Positions 10,260-20,063 of a DNA stretch of 64,000 nt are shown here, piece after piece (position 1 is the stretch's first letter; each line of letters starts with the position of its first letter). The notes beneath the pieces were generated by a model that worked only from the letters and a program-made list of their open reading frames with translations, was not told the origin of the DNA and did not search any database. The DNA is taken from contig NZ_JYLD01000019.1 of assembly GCF_001043025.1 (NCBI RefSeq), positions 39,978 through 103,977 of the forward strand. The letters are read 5' to 3'. The position numbers and the translations under genes were made by a program. This stretch comes from Pseudomonas helleri (GTDB lineage: Bacteria; Pseudomonadota; Gammaproteobacteria; Pseudomonadales; Pseudomonadaceae).

Positions 10260-10732
10260 TCAAATACCCAATGACGGTCCAGGGCGCGAAAGCCCTGGAA
10301 GAAGAGCACACTCATCTGACCAAGGTTGTTCGGCCCAAGCTGAGCCAGGATATCGGCACGGCGCGTGAGCTGGGTGACCTGAAAGAAAACGCTGAATACC
10401 ATGCTGCCCGTGAGCAGCAAGGTATGGTTGAGGCGCGTATTCGTGATATCGAAGGCCGCATGCAGAACGCGGTCATCATTGATGTCACGACTATCCCGCA
10501 CACCGGTAAAGTGATTTTCGGTACCACGGTTGAAATCGCGAACGTTGAAACTGACGAATCCGTGACGTATCAGATCGTGGGTGAGGATGAGGCTGACATT
10601 AAGCTCGGAAAAATCTCTGTGGGTTCGCCCATTGCTCGCGCCTTGATTGCCAAGGAAGAGGGTGACGTGGTCGCAGTGAAAACACCGAGTGGCGTCATTG
10701 AGTACGAGATTGTTGAAGTGCGTCATATCTAA
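10256..10732 (+). CDS. greA: Transcription elongation factor GreA
   Basis: Binds the secondary channel of RNA polymerase and stimulates cleavage of backtracked transcripts. The 158-residue product has the N-terminal antiparallel coiled coil with acidic tip (GDLKENAEYHAAREQQ) and the C-terminal FKBP-like domain (SVGSPIARALIAKEEGD). The ATG overlaps the carB stop by four bases, implying translational coupling. The carAB-greA linkage is known from P. aeruginosa. It ends at a GC-rich hairpin. Confidence 0.97.
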   Translation: MIKYPMTVQGAKALEEEHTHLTKVVRPKLSQDIGTARELGDLKENAEYHAAREQQGMVEARIRDIEGRMQNAVIIDVTTIPHTGKVIFGTTVEIANVETDESVTYQIVGEDEADIKLGKISVGSPIARALIAKEEGDVVAVKTPSGVIEYEIVEVRHI

Positions 10733-10739
10733 GTAACAG

Positions 10740-10760
10740 CGCCCGCTTCGTGCGGGCGTT
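10740..10760 (+). terminator. Terminator after greA
   Basis: CGCCCGC (10740-10746) pairs with GCGGGCG (10752-10758) around TTCGT, followed by TTCTGCTTT. The stem is strong and the T tail weak. It lies 8 bp after the greA stop. Confidence 0.65.
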
Positions 10761-11024
10761 CTGCTTTGGCCGTCAGCCCGGATGTTGCGGGTTGGCAGCT
10801 GGCAGGTGCAGTACAACGAATTTGTACGATGCTGGTCACAACTGATTGGCATCGCTGATGTACAAGGCGCCCGTCAGTACGCGTTATAGCGTTTTGAGGG
10901 TGGCTGTCGGCGGGAAGTGTTGCGTTGGGCGGATCTGATTGCCTGATGCATTGCGCGGGCAGTTTTGCTATTGCTAAGCAAGAGTGTCAGGGCGCGCCAG
11001 GCGCACCCTTGACTCCTGTCGGCA

Positions 11025-11333
11025 TCACTTGAAGCGATGGATGTTCGACAGGTTCTTGTTAACATTGACGTTCTTGCGGTACAGAAGCGCCATTTTGCCG
11101 ATAATCTGTACCAGTTCCGCTTTGCCGGCCTTGCAGAGTTCTGCAATGGCTTCCAGGCGAGACTCGCGGTCCAGGATGTTGACTTTGATTTTAATCAACT
11201 CGTGATCGCCCAATGCGCGTTCGAGTTCGGCTAAAACACCTTCAGTCAAACCATTATCAGCCACAGTCAATACTGGTTTCAGATGGTGGCCAATGGATTT
11301 GTACTGTTTCTTCTGCTCTTGAGTGAGCGGCAT
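11025..11333 (-). CDS. yhbY: Ribosome assembly RNA-binding protein YhbY
   Basis: Small CRM-domain RNA-binding protein associated with pre-50S particles. The 102-residue product shows the CRM features LKPVLTVADNGLTEGVLAELERAL and the GxxG-like loop in QIIGKMALLYRKN. Length is typical. It is divergent from rlmE, with only 105 bp between starts, so both promoters must sit in that gap. The same pairing is found next to greA and ftsH in other gammaproteobacteria. Confidence 0.93.
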   Translation of the reverse strand: MPLTQEQKKQYKSIGHHLKPVLTVADNGLTEGVLAELERALGDHELIKIKVNILDRESRLEAIAELCKAGKAELVQIIGKMALLYRKNVNVNKNLSNIHRFK

Positions 11334-11438
11334 AATCTGACCCCTGTGTCTGATCTTGTAAAAGCGGCGGCCAGTTTACCCGAGCGAGTCCGGGACCGCC
11401 CAGTTAATCACGACCCGTTTATATTTTTGAGGTGCCCC

Positions 11439-12089
11439 GTGGCCCGTTCCAAGACTAGCCTTAACTGGCTGAAAGAGCATTTCAACGACCCATACGTCAA
11501 AATGGCGCAAAAGGATGGGTACCGCTCGCGTGCAAGTTACAAGCTGCTGGAGATCCAGGAGCGTGACCGTTTGATCCGTCCGGGCATGACCGTAATTGAC
11601 CTGGGCGCGGCTCCGGGTGGCTGGTCGCAGGTGACCAGTCGTCTGATTGGTGGCCAAGGGCGTTTGATCGCTTCCGACATTCTGGACATGGACAGCATCC
11701 CGGACGTGACCTTCATTAAAGGTGACTTTACTGAGGACGCCGTTCTGGCCCAGATTCTCGAAGCCGTCGGAAATACACAGGTAGACCTTGTGATTTCAGA
11801 TATGGCCCCCAATATGAGTGGATTGGCCGCCGTAGATATGCCGCGTGCAATGTTCCTTTGCGAATTGGCACTGGATCTTGCCGGGCGTGTACTGCGTCCA
11901 GGTGGTGATTTCTTGATCAAGGTCTTCCAGGGTGAGGGCTTCGACCAATACCACAAAGACATCCGCAAACTTTTTGATAAAGTGCAGATGCGCAAGCCGA
12001 CGTCGTCACGAGACCGGTCTCGCGAGCAGTATTTATTGGGGCGCGGCTTCCGCGGCATCGAAGGTTCGGCCAGCGATGAGCGTCTCTAA
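11439..12089 (+). CDS. rlmE: 23S rRNA 2'-O-ribose U2552 methyltransferase RlmE (FtsJ)
   Basis: Methylates U2552 in the A loop of 23S rRNA late in 50S assembly, using SAM. The 216-residue product has SAM motif I in DLGAAPGGWSQV, the catalytic Asp in SDMAPNMSG, and the catalytic Lys in DFLIKVFQGEGFD, giving the K-D-K-E tetrad of this family. The start is GTG 11439 after GAGGTG at 11430-11435; MARSKTSLNWL is the family N terminus. It is often heat-inducible with ftsH, but I see no clean sigma-32 promoter here. Confidence 0.95.
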   Translation: MARSKTSLNWLKEHFNDPYVKMAQKDGYRSRASYKLLEIQERDRLIRPGMTVIDLGAAPGGWSQVTSRLIGGQGRLIASDILDMDSIPDVTFIKGDFTEDAVLAQILEAVGNTQVDLVISDMAPNMSGLAAVDMPRAMFLCELALDLAGRVLRPGGDFLIKVFQGEGFDQYHKDIRKLFDKVQMRKPTSSRDRSREQYLLGRGFRGIEGSASDERL

Positions 12090-12093
12090 CTGA

Positions 12094-12119
12094 AGTGATA
12101 GCTTTTTTTGTATCGCTTT
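12094..12119 (+). terminator. Weak terminator-like hairpin after rlmE
   Basis: AGTGATA (12094-12100) can pair with TATCGCT (12111-12117), with one G-U pair, around a T-rich 10-nt loop and followed by TT. The stem is short. It sits 4 bp after the rlmE stop, so partial termination before ftsH is possible. Confidence 0.35.
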
Positions 12120-12270
12120 ACAGAACTGACATAACGAATATTGTGTAGGCAAGTTTCACAAAGGGTTACAGACGGAGCCTGCAAGGGTTGTAGGCAATGT
12201 AGTAAGTTATGCCGGTGAATATCATGCGAAGCACGCTTCAATAGCGGGGCTTGCTTCAGAGGGTAGCTAA

Positions 12271-14193
<1,923 letters not shown>

Positions 14194-14201
14194 GGCTTGA
14201 A

Positions 14202-15053
14202 ATGACTTCTGTTCAGTCCCTGACCCGGTTGCCTTGCGGCAACCGGGTTCTTGATTTGGCCCATACGCATGTTATGGGTATTCTCAACGTTACCCCTGAT
14301 TCCTTTTCTGACGGTGGGCGCTTTGCGCCGGCGGATTCGGCTGTGCGCCATGCAGAGTCGATGGTGCTGGCGGGCGCAACCCTGATTGATGTCGGGGGGG
14401 AGTCGACGCGTCCGGGTGCCCGTGTAGTCCTGGCACAGGAAGAACTTGATCGGGTCGCCCCTGTAGTTGAGCGCATCAGTCGTGAACTAGATGTGATTAT
14501 CTCGGTCGATACCTCCACGCCAATCGTCATGACAGAAGTTGCGCGCCTCGGCGCGGGGCTTATCAATGATGTTCGCTCGTTACGTCGTGAAGGTGCCTTG
14601 CAGGCTGCTGCAGCTACAGGTTTGCCGGTGTGCTTGATGCACATGTTGGGCGAGCCCGGCGATATGCAGGATAATCCGCAATACACGGATCTGGTGGGTG
14701 AGGTCTCGGCGTTTCTGCTGGAGCGTACCCGGCAATGCGTTGCGGCCGGAATTGCGCCAGAGCGTATTGTGCTGGACCCAGGGTTTGGCTTTGCAAAAAC
14801 ACTGCAACATAACCTCAGCTTGTTCAAGCATATGGAGTCCCTGCATGCGTTGGGGCGGCCTTTGCTGGTGGGTGTGTCGCGTAAAAGTATGATTGGTCAG
14901 GCGTTGAATCGGCCTGTCACTGAGCGCTTGTCTGGCAGCCTTGCGCTGGCGGCACTTGCCGTGACCAAGGGCGCGCGTATTTTGCGTGTCCATGATGTGG
15001 CCGAAACGGTTGATGTGGTACGGATGATCGCAGCGGTAGAGTCCGCCGACTAA
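14202..15053 (+). CDS. folP: Dihydropteroate synthase FolP
   Basis: Condenses p-aminobenzoate with dihydropterin pyrophosphate in folate synthesis; the sulfonamide target. The 283-residue TIM barrel has the signature MGILNVTPDSFSDGG, the loop GGESTRPGA, and the C-terminal substrate-binding block VGVSRKSMIG. It is packed tightly in the ftsH-folP-glmM-tpiA-secG series, with an 8-bp gap to ftsH and a 16-bp gap to glmM, so it is probably cotranscribed. Confidence 0.96.
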   Translation: MTSVQSLTRLPCGNRVLDLAHTHVMGILNVTPDSFSDGGRFAPADSAVRHAESMVLAGATLIDVGGESTRPGARVVLAQEELDRVAPVVERISRELDVIISVDTSTPIVMTEVARLGAGLINDVRSLRREGALQAAAATGLPVCLMHMLGEPGDMQDNPQYTDLVGEVSAFLLERTRQCVAAGIAPERIVLDPGFGFAKTLQHNLSLFKHMESLHALGRPLLVGVSRKSMIGQALNRPVTERLSGSLALAALAVTKGARILRVHDVAETVDVVRMIAAVESAD

Positions 15054-15069
15054 GAATGATGGAGCACTT

Positions 15070-16407
15070 ATGACGAAGAAGTATTTTGGCACCGACGGTA
15101 TTCGCGGTCGCGTCGGCGTTTATCCGATTACCCCGGACTTCATGCTCAAGTTGGGTTGGGCGGCGGGTATGGCGTTTCGTAGCATGGGTGCTTGTCGGAT
15201 TCTGGTGGGCAAGGACACGCGTATTTCCGGTTACATGTTTGAATCGGCGCTAGAAGCGGGCCTGTCGGCTGCGGGTGCAGATGTCATGCTTCTGGGACCA
15301 ATGCCGACACCGGCCATTGCGTACCTGACGCGAACTTTTCATGCCGAAGCCGGCATCGTGATCAGTGCGTCGCACAATCCTCATGACGACAACGGCATCA
15401 AGTTTTTCTCGGGTGAGGGTACCAAGCTCCCCGATGAAGTTGAGCTGATGATCGAAGAGTTGCTCGACGCACAGATGACCGTTGTGGACTCGGACAAGCT
15501 TGGCAAAGTGTCGCGTATCAATGATGCGTCCGGTCGCTATATCGAGTTCTGCAAAAGCAGTGTGCCGACCAGTACCAACTTTAGCGGCCTGAAAGTGGTT
15601 CTCGACTGCGCTCACGGCGCGACCTACAAGGTTGCCCCTAGCGTGTTCAAAGAGCTGGGCGCCAACGTTACGGTGTTGTCGGCCCAGCCCAATGGTTTGA
15701 ACATCAACGACAACTGCGGCTCGACGCATATGGAGTCGTTGCAGGCGGCTGTGCTCGCTGAAAAAGCAGACCTGGGTATCGCCTTCGACGGTGACGGTGA
15801 CCGCGTGCTGATGGTGGATCACACGGGCGCCATTGTTGATGGTGACGAGTTGCTGTTCATCATTGCGCGAGACCTGCATGAGCGCGGCAAGCTGCAGGGT
15901 GGTGTGGTTGGCACGTTGATGAGCAACCTGGGGCTTGAGCTGGCCTTGGCTGACCTGGGTATTCCATTTGTGCGTGCCGGTGTCGGTGACCGTTATGTGA
16001 TTGCTGCACTGCAAGAGCGTGACTGGCAGATCGGTGGTGAAAACTCCGGGCATATCGTTTGCTTCCAGCACACCACAACCGGCGACGCGATTATTGCGGC
16101 GCTGCAAGTGTTGTTGGCGCTGCGCCGTCGTGGTGAAAGCCTCGCTCAAGCGCGTCAAGCGCTGCGCAAATGCCCGCAAGTACTGTTGAACGTGCGTTTT
16201 AGCGGGGGCGTCAATCCAGTTGAGCACCCGGCTGTAAAAGAGGCGTGTGCACGTGTTACCGATGAAATGAAAGGCCGTGGCCGCGTGTTGCTGCGCAAGT
16301 CTGGCACTGAGCCTTTGGTGCGTGTCATGGTCGAAGGTGACGACGAAAACATGGTTCGCGGCTACGCAGAAGAGCTGACAAAGCTAGTAAGTGAAGTTTG
16401 TGCCTGA
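15070..16407 (+). CDS. glmM: Phosphoglucosamine mutase GlmM
   Basis: Converts glucosamine-6-phosphate to glucosamine-1-phosphate for UDP-GlcNAc, peptidoglycan and LPS. The 445-residue product begins TKKYFGTDGIRG and has the phosphoserine loop ISASHNPHDDNGIKFF, the Mg-binding DGDGDR, and the C-terminal phosphate-binding RKSGTEPLVRVMVEG. All four alpha-phosphohexomutase landmarks are present and the length is normal. Confidence 0.97.
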   Translation: MTKKYFGTDGIRGRVGVYPITPDFMLKLGWAAGMAFRSMGACRILVGKDTRISGYMFESALEAGLSAAGADVMLLGPMPTPAIAYLTRTFHAEAGIVISASHNPHDDNGIKFFSGEGTKLPDEVELMIEELLDAQMTVVDSDKLGKVSRINDASGRYIEFCKSSVPTSTNFSGLKVVLDCAHGATYKVAPSVFKELGANVTVLSAQPNGLNINDNCGSTHMESLQAAVLAEKADLGIAFDGDGDRVLMVDHTGAIVDGDELLFIIARDLHERGKLQGGVVGTLMSNLGLELALADLGIPFVRAGVGDRYVIAALQERDWQIGGENSGHIVCFQHTTTGDAIIAALQVLLALRRRGESLAQARQALRKCPQVLLNVRFSGGVNPVEHPAVKEACARVTDEMKGRGRVLLRKSGTEPLVRVMVEGDDENMVRGYAEELTKLVSEVCA

Positions 16408-16473
16408 TTTCGGCTTGCAAGCGTTGATTTGGTTGGGTAACATCTGCGCCCACTTTGACCGACGAGGTAAAGC

Positions 16474-17229
16474 ATGCGTCGCACTATGGTAGCTGGTAAC
16501 TGGAAGATGCACGGTACCCGCGCCAGCGTCGCTGAGCTGATCGATGGTCTGCGTAATCTGGACTTGCCGAGTGATGTTGAAATCGCGGTATTCCCGTCTG
16601 ACTTGTTTATTGATCGTGTAATCAATGGCTTGGAAGATACGCCAATCTCGGTTGGCGCTCAGGATGCTGCGATAGACTCCAAGCAAGGTGCGCTGACTGG
16701 GGAGATATCTCCAAGCCAGTTGGTGGATGCGGGTTGTGAGCTGGTGTTGATAGGGCACTCTGAGCGACGCCTGATTTTAGGTGAGTCGGACGAGACGCTG
16801 AATCGCAAGTTTGCAGCTGCTCAGGCTTCTGGCTTAACGCCGGTGTTGTGCATAGGGGAAACCCTGGAGCAGCGCGAAGCGGGGCAAACGCTTGAGGTTG
16901 TAGAGCGTCAACTGAACGCTGTCATTGATGAGTTCGGTATTGATGTCTTTGCAAGCGCAGTGATTGCATACGAGCCGGTCTGGGCCATTGGTACCGGGCT
17001 GACTGCAACACCGCAGCAAGCGCAAGATGTGCATGCGGCCATTCGCGCACAGCTGGCGCAGAAGAATCCTGAGGTGGCACAAGGTGTGCGGCTTCTATAC
17101 GGCGGCAGCGTGAAGGCGGCCAATGCGGTCGAACTGTTCAGCATGCCGGATATCGATGGGGGGCTCATTGGTGGGGCTTCCCTGAATGCAGATGAGTTCG
17201 GTGCGATTTGTCGCGCCGCGGGAAACTGA
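16474..17229 (+). CDS. tpiA: Triosephosphate isomerase TpiA
   Basis: Interconverts dihydroxyacetone phosphate and glyceraldehyde-3-phosphate. The 251-residue TIM barrel has GNWKMHG (Lys12-type residue), the catalytic His in IGHSERR, the catalytic Glu in AYEPVWAIGTG, and the phosphate-binding YGGSVKAAN. The ATG at 16474 follows GAGGTAAAGC. secG begins 4 bp after its stop, so the two are likely coupled. Confidence 0.97.
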   Translation: MRRTMVAGNWKMHGTRASVAELIDGLRNLDLPSDVEIAVFPSDLFIDRVINGLEDTPISVGAQDAAIDSKQGALTGEISPSQLVDAGCELVLIGHSERRLILGESDETLNRKFAAAQASGLTPVLCIGETLEQREAGQTLEVVERQLNAVIDEFGIDVFASAVIAYEPVWAIGTGLTATPQQAQDVHAAIRAQLAQKNPEVAQGVRLLYGGSVKAANAVELFSMPDIDGGLIGGASLNADEFGAICRAAGN

Positions 17230-17233
17230 GAAA

Positions 17234-17617
17234 ATGCTGGAAACAGTCGTAGTGGTTTTTCATCTGTTGGCTGCATTGGGTGTAATTACCCTGGTATTGC
17301 TGCAACAGGGTAAAGGTGCGGATGCTGGAGCATCTTTCGGAGCAGGTGCATCAAATACTGTGTTCGGAAGCCAAGGTTCCTCTACCTTTCTTAGTAAGTT
17401 TACTGCTATACTTGCCGCAGGTTTTTTCATAACCAGCTTAGGGTTAGGTTACTTTGCTAAAGAGAAAGCTCATGAGCTGACTCAAGTAGGTTTGCCAGAT
17501 CCAGCAGTGTTGGAAGCACCAAAGCAAAAACCGGCTTCAGATGATGTGCCGGTGCTTAATGAGCAAAAGTCGGCTACTCCAGCGACTGACGTACCTCCAG
17601 CTCAAGAGCAAAAGTAA
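17234..17617 (+). CDS. secG: Preprotein translocase subunit SecG
   Basis: Accessory inner-membrane subunit of SecYEG that assists SecA cycling. The 127-residue product has two membrane helices (about residues 2-20 and 52-72) separated by the Gly/Ala-rich cytoplasmic loop LLQQGKGADAGASFGAGAS, and an extended hydrophilic C-terminal tail rich in Pro/Ala/Gln. The start is ATG 17234. It is the last gene before two tRNA genes; no terminator intervenes. Confidence 0.95.
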   Translation: MLETVVVVFHLLAALGVITLVLLQQGKGADAGASFGAGASNTVFGSQGSSTFLSKFTAILAAGFFITSLGLGYFAKEKAHELTQVGLPDPAVLEAPKQKPASDDVPVLNEQKSATPATDVPPAQEQK

Positions 17618-17646
17618 AACGGGTTTCATGATGTAACTGTAGTATT

Positions 17647-17732
17647 GCCGAGGTGGTGGAATTGGTAGACACGCAACCTTGAGGTGGTTGTGCCCATAGG
17701 GTGTAGGGGTTCGAGTCCCCTTCTCGGTACCA
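17647..17732 (+). tRNA. tRNA-Leu (anticodon GAG)
   Basis: The sequence folds as a class II tRNA: acceptor start GCCGAGG paired with the 3' strand before the encoded ACCA, D loop with GG, anticodon stem CAACC/GGTTG around loop TTGAGGT (anticodon GAG at 17681-17683), a long variable arm, and the T loop GGTTCGAGTCC. CCA is genome-encoded. It lies 29 bp after secG and is probably processed from that transcript. Confidence 0.96.
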
Positions 17733-17738
17733 ATTATC

Positions 17739-17766
17739 AAGAATGCCCGCAGTTGCGGGCTTTCTT
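17739..17766 (+). terminator. Terminator after tRNA-Leu
   Basis: AAGAATGCCCGC can pair with GCGGGCTTTCTT with one mismatch, around the loop AGTT. It starts 6 bp after the tRNA and ends in a T-rich segment. It separates the secG/tRNA-Leu transcript from the initiator tRNA promoter. Confidence 0.7.
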
Positions 17767-17784
17767 GTATGTGGAAGGCTGGAA

Positions 17785-17813
17785 TTGACCCTGCAAAGGA
17801 TCAGCCGTATACT
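17785..17813 (+). promoter_or_regulatory. Sigma-70 promoter of initiator tRNA-Met
   Basis: TTGACC (17785-17790), a 17-bp spacer, and TATACT (17808-17813). Transcription would start near 17820, about 10 nt before the mature tRNA 5' end. Confidence 0.82.
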
Positions 17814-17829
17814 TCCGCTCCAGCTTTGT

Positions 17830-17906
<77 letters not shown>

Positions 17907-17916
17907 GTTTTAGCGG

Positions 17917-17939
17917 AGCCCCTTTTTCAGGGGCTTTTT
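17917..17939 (+). terminator. Terminator after tRNA-fMet
   Basis: AGCCCC pairs with GGGGCT around TTTTTCA, followed by a run of T. It lies 11 bp after the tRNA, so rimP either depends on readthrough or has its own promoter in 17940-18048. Confidence 0.8.
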
Positions 17940-18048
17940 GTTAACTGGACACTTTATAGCGTCGATATTCAGCGACGTTTCAGAGATGGGCGATTCGCCC
18001 ATTTTTTTATTTTGCACAGCATGCACAAACATGCACTAGGGGGTTCAG

Positions 18049-18507
18049 GTGTCGAGCAAGCTAGAAGAGTTGCAGGCCTTGTTGGCCCCGGTGGTCGTGG
18101 CCCTTGGCTATGAATGCTGGGGTATTGAATTTTCGGCTCAGGGCCGCCATTCAATGTTGCGTGTGTATATCGACAAAGAAGGCGGCGTATTGGTGGATGA
18201 CTGCGCAATTGTCAGTCGTCAAATCAGTGGCGTTCTGGATGTCGAAGATCCTATCGCTGTTGAATACACCCTTGAAGTTTCCTCTCCTGGCATGGAACGC
18301 CCTCTGTTCACACTTGAACAGTTTGCCAAGTTTGTCGGTGAGCAAGTAAAGATCAAGCTGCGCTCACCCTTTGAAGGGCGACGCAACTTTCAGGGCCTTC
18401 TACGCGGTGTAGAGGAACAGGACGTTGTGGTGCAAGTGGATGACCACGAGTTCTTGTTGCCGATCGATATGATCGACAAGGCCAACATTATTCCCAGTTT
18501 TGACTGA
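18049..18507 (+). CDS. rimP: Ribosome maturation factor RimP
   Basis: Assists 30S maturation. The 152-residue product has the N-terminal domain with GIEFSAQGRHSMLRVYIDKEGGV and the segment EYTLEVSSPGMERPL, both diagnostic, and a C-terminal SH3-like domain. The start is GTG 18049 (VSSKLEELQALLAPVV) after GGGGG. It heads the rimP-nusA-infB group. Confidence 0.95.
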   Translation: MSSKLEELQALLAPVVVALGYECWGIEFSAQGRHSMLRVYIDKEGGVLVDDCAIVSRQISGVLDVEDPIAVEYTLEVSSPGMERPLFTLEQFAKFVGEQVKIKLRSPFEGRRNFQGLLRGVEEQDVVVQVDDHEFLLPIDMIDKANIIPSFD

Positions 18508-18554
18508 GACGCGGATCCCGCGGATCCAATGGCTTGCGAAAGGCGAGGCGTACG

Positions 18555-20036
18555 ATGAGCAAAGAAGTACTGCTGGTTGTTGAGTCGGTGTCCAATGAAA
18601 AGGGCGTACCGGCAAACGTAATTTTTGAAGCGCTGGAGCTGGCTCTGGCCACCGCTACCAAAAAGCGTTTTGAGGACGAAGTCGATCTGCGTGTGGAAAT
18701 CAACCGCCACACCGGTAACTATGAGACTTTCCGTCGCTGGGCTGTGGTCGAAGACGAAGATCTGGATGATCCAGCAATCGAGTTGGCGGTAGACCAGGCC
18801 CAGGCAAAACGGCCAGGCGCTGTAGCCGGCGATGTTATCGAAGAGAAAATCGATTCCATCGAATTCGGTCGGATTGCTGCACAAACGGCCAAACAGGTCA
18901 TTGTGCAAAAAGTCCGCGAAGCTGAGCGTGCTCAAGTAGTCGATGCTTATCGCGAGCGTTTGGGCGAGATCATTTCTGGCACCGTTAAAAAAGTGACACG
19001 TGACAACGTGATCGTCGATCTGGGTAACAACGCTGAAGCGTTGCTGGCCCGTGAAGACATCATCTCGCGTGAAACTTTCCGTGTTGGCGTACGCCTTCGC
19101 GCATTGCTGAAAGAAATTCGCACCGAGAACCGCGGTCCTCAACTGATTCTGTCGCGCACTGCGCCAGAGATGTTGATCGAGCTGTTCCGTATCGAAGTTC
19201 CAGAGATCTCCGAGGGCCTGATCGAAGTGATGGCGGCCTCCCGCGATCCTGGATCACGCGCTAAAATTGCCGTTCGCTCCAAAGACAAACGCATCGATCC
19301 GCAAGGTGCCTGCATTGGTATGCGTGGTTCACGCGTTCAGGCAGTGTCCGGCGAATTGGGCGGAGAGCGAGTGGATATCGTCCTTTGGGATGACAACCCG
19401 GCGCAGTTCGTGATCAACGCGATGTCGCCAGCAGAAGTAGCGGCAATTATTGTCGACGAAGATGCCCATGCAATGGACATCGCCGTTGGCGCAGACAATC
19501 TGGCCCAGGCGATTGGTCGCGGCGGTCAGAACGTACGTTTGGCTAGCCAGTTGACTGGCTGGACCCTGAACGTGATGACCGAATCGGACATCCAGGCTAA
19601 GCAGCAAGCAGAAACCGGCGACATCCTGCGCAACTTCATCGAAGAGTTGGAAGTTGATGAAGAGTTGGCGCAGGTGCTGGTTGATGAAGGCTTCACCAGC
19701 CTGGAAGAGATTGCCTACGTACCGGTGGAAGAAATGCTCAACATCGACGGCTTTGACGAAGATATCGTCAACGAGCTTCGCGCTCGGGCCAAGGATCGTT
19801 TGTTGACTAAAGCCATCGCTACTGAGGAAAAGCTGGCAGACGCCCATCCGGCCGAAGACCTGCTCTCGCTTGAGGGTATGGACAAGGATTTGGCGATGGA
19901 ACTGGCGGTGCGCGGCGTAATTACCCGCGAAGACCTGGCCGAGCAGTCTATTGACGACCTGCTCGACATCGACGGCATTGACGATGATCGTGCCGGCAAG
20001 TTGATCATGGCCGCCCGAGCCCATTGGTTCGAGTAA
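18555..20036 (+). CDS. nusA: Transcription termination/antitermination factor NusA
   Basis: Binds RNA polymerase and nascent RNA, controlling pausing, termination and rRNA antitermination. The 493-residue product has the N-terminal RNAP-binding domain, an S1 domain (GTVKKVTRDNVIVDLGNNAEALL), two KH domains (GACIGMRGSRVQAV and AIGRGGQNVRLASQL), and two C-terminal acidic repeats that contain helix-hairpin-helix segments. The start is ATG 18555. Confidence 0.97.
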   Translation: MSKEVLLVVESVSNEKGVPANVIFEALELALATATKKRFEDEVDLRVEINRHTGNYETFRRWAVVEDEDLDDPAIELAVDQAQAKRPGAVAGDVIEEKIDSIEFGRIAAQTAKQVIVQKVREAERAQVVDAYRERLGEIISGTVKKVTRDNVIVDLGNNAEALLAREDIISRETFRVGVRLRALLKEIRTENRGPQLILSRTAPEMLIELFRIEVPEISEGLIEVMAASRDPGSRAKIAVRSKDKRIDPQGACIGMRGSRVQAVSGELGGERVDIVLWDDNPAQFVINAMSPAEVAAIIVDEDAHAMDIAVGADNLAQAIGRGGQNVRLASQLTGWTLNVMTESDIQAKQQAETGDILRNFIEELEVDEELAQVLVDEGFTSLEEIAYVPVEEMLNIDGFDEDIVNELRARAKDRLLTKAIATEEKLADAHPAEDLLSLEGMDKDLAMELAVRGVITREDLAEQSIDDLLDIDGIDDDRAGKLIMAARAHWFE

Positions 20037-20063
20037 TTAGGCGCGGCCTGAGGAGAGAAATGC

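Noticed and set aside
11000..11024. GC-rich hairpin just beyond the yhbY stop as a terminator.
   Set aside because: The stem is imperfect and there is no T tract on the minus strand, so I could not support it.
12123..12270. Possible sigma-32 promoter for ftsH, by analogy with E. coli rlmE-ftsH.
   Set aside because: No CTTGAA/CCCCAT pair with correct spacing could be found upstream of ftsH or rlmE.
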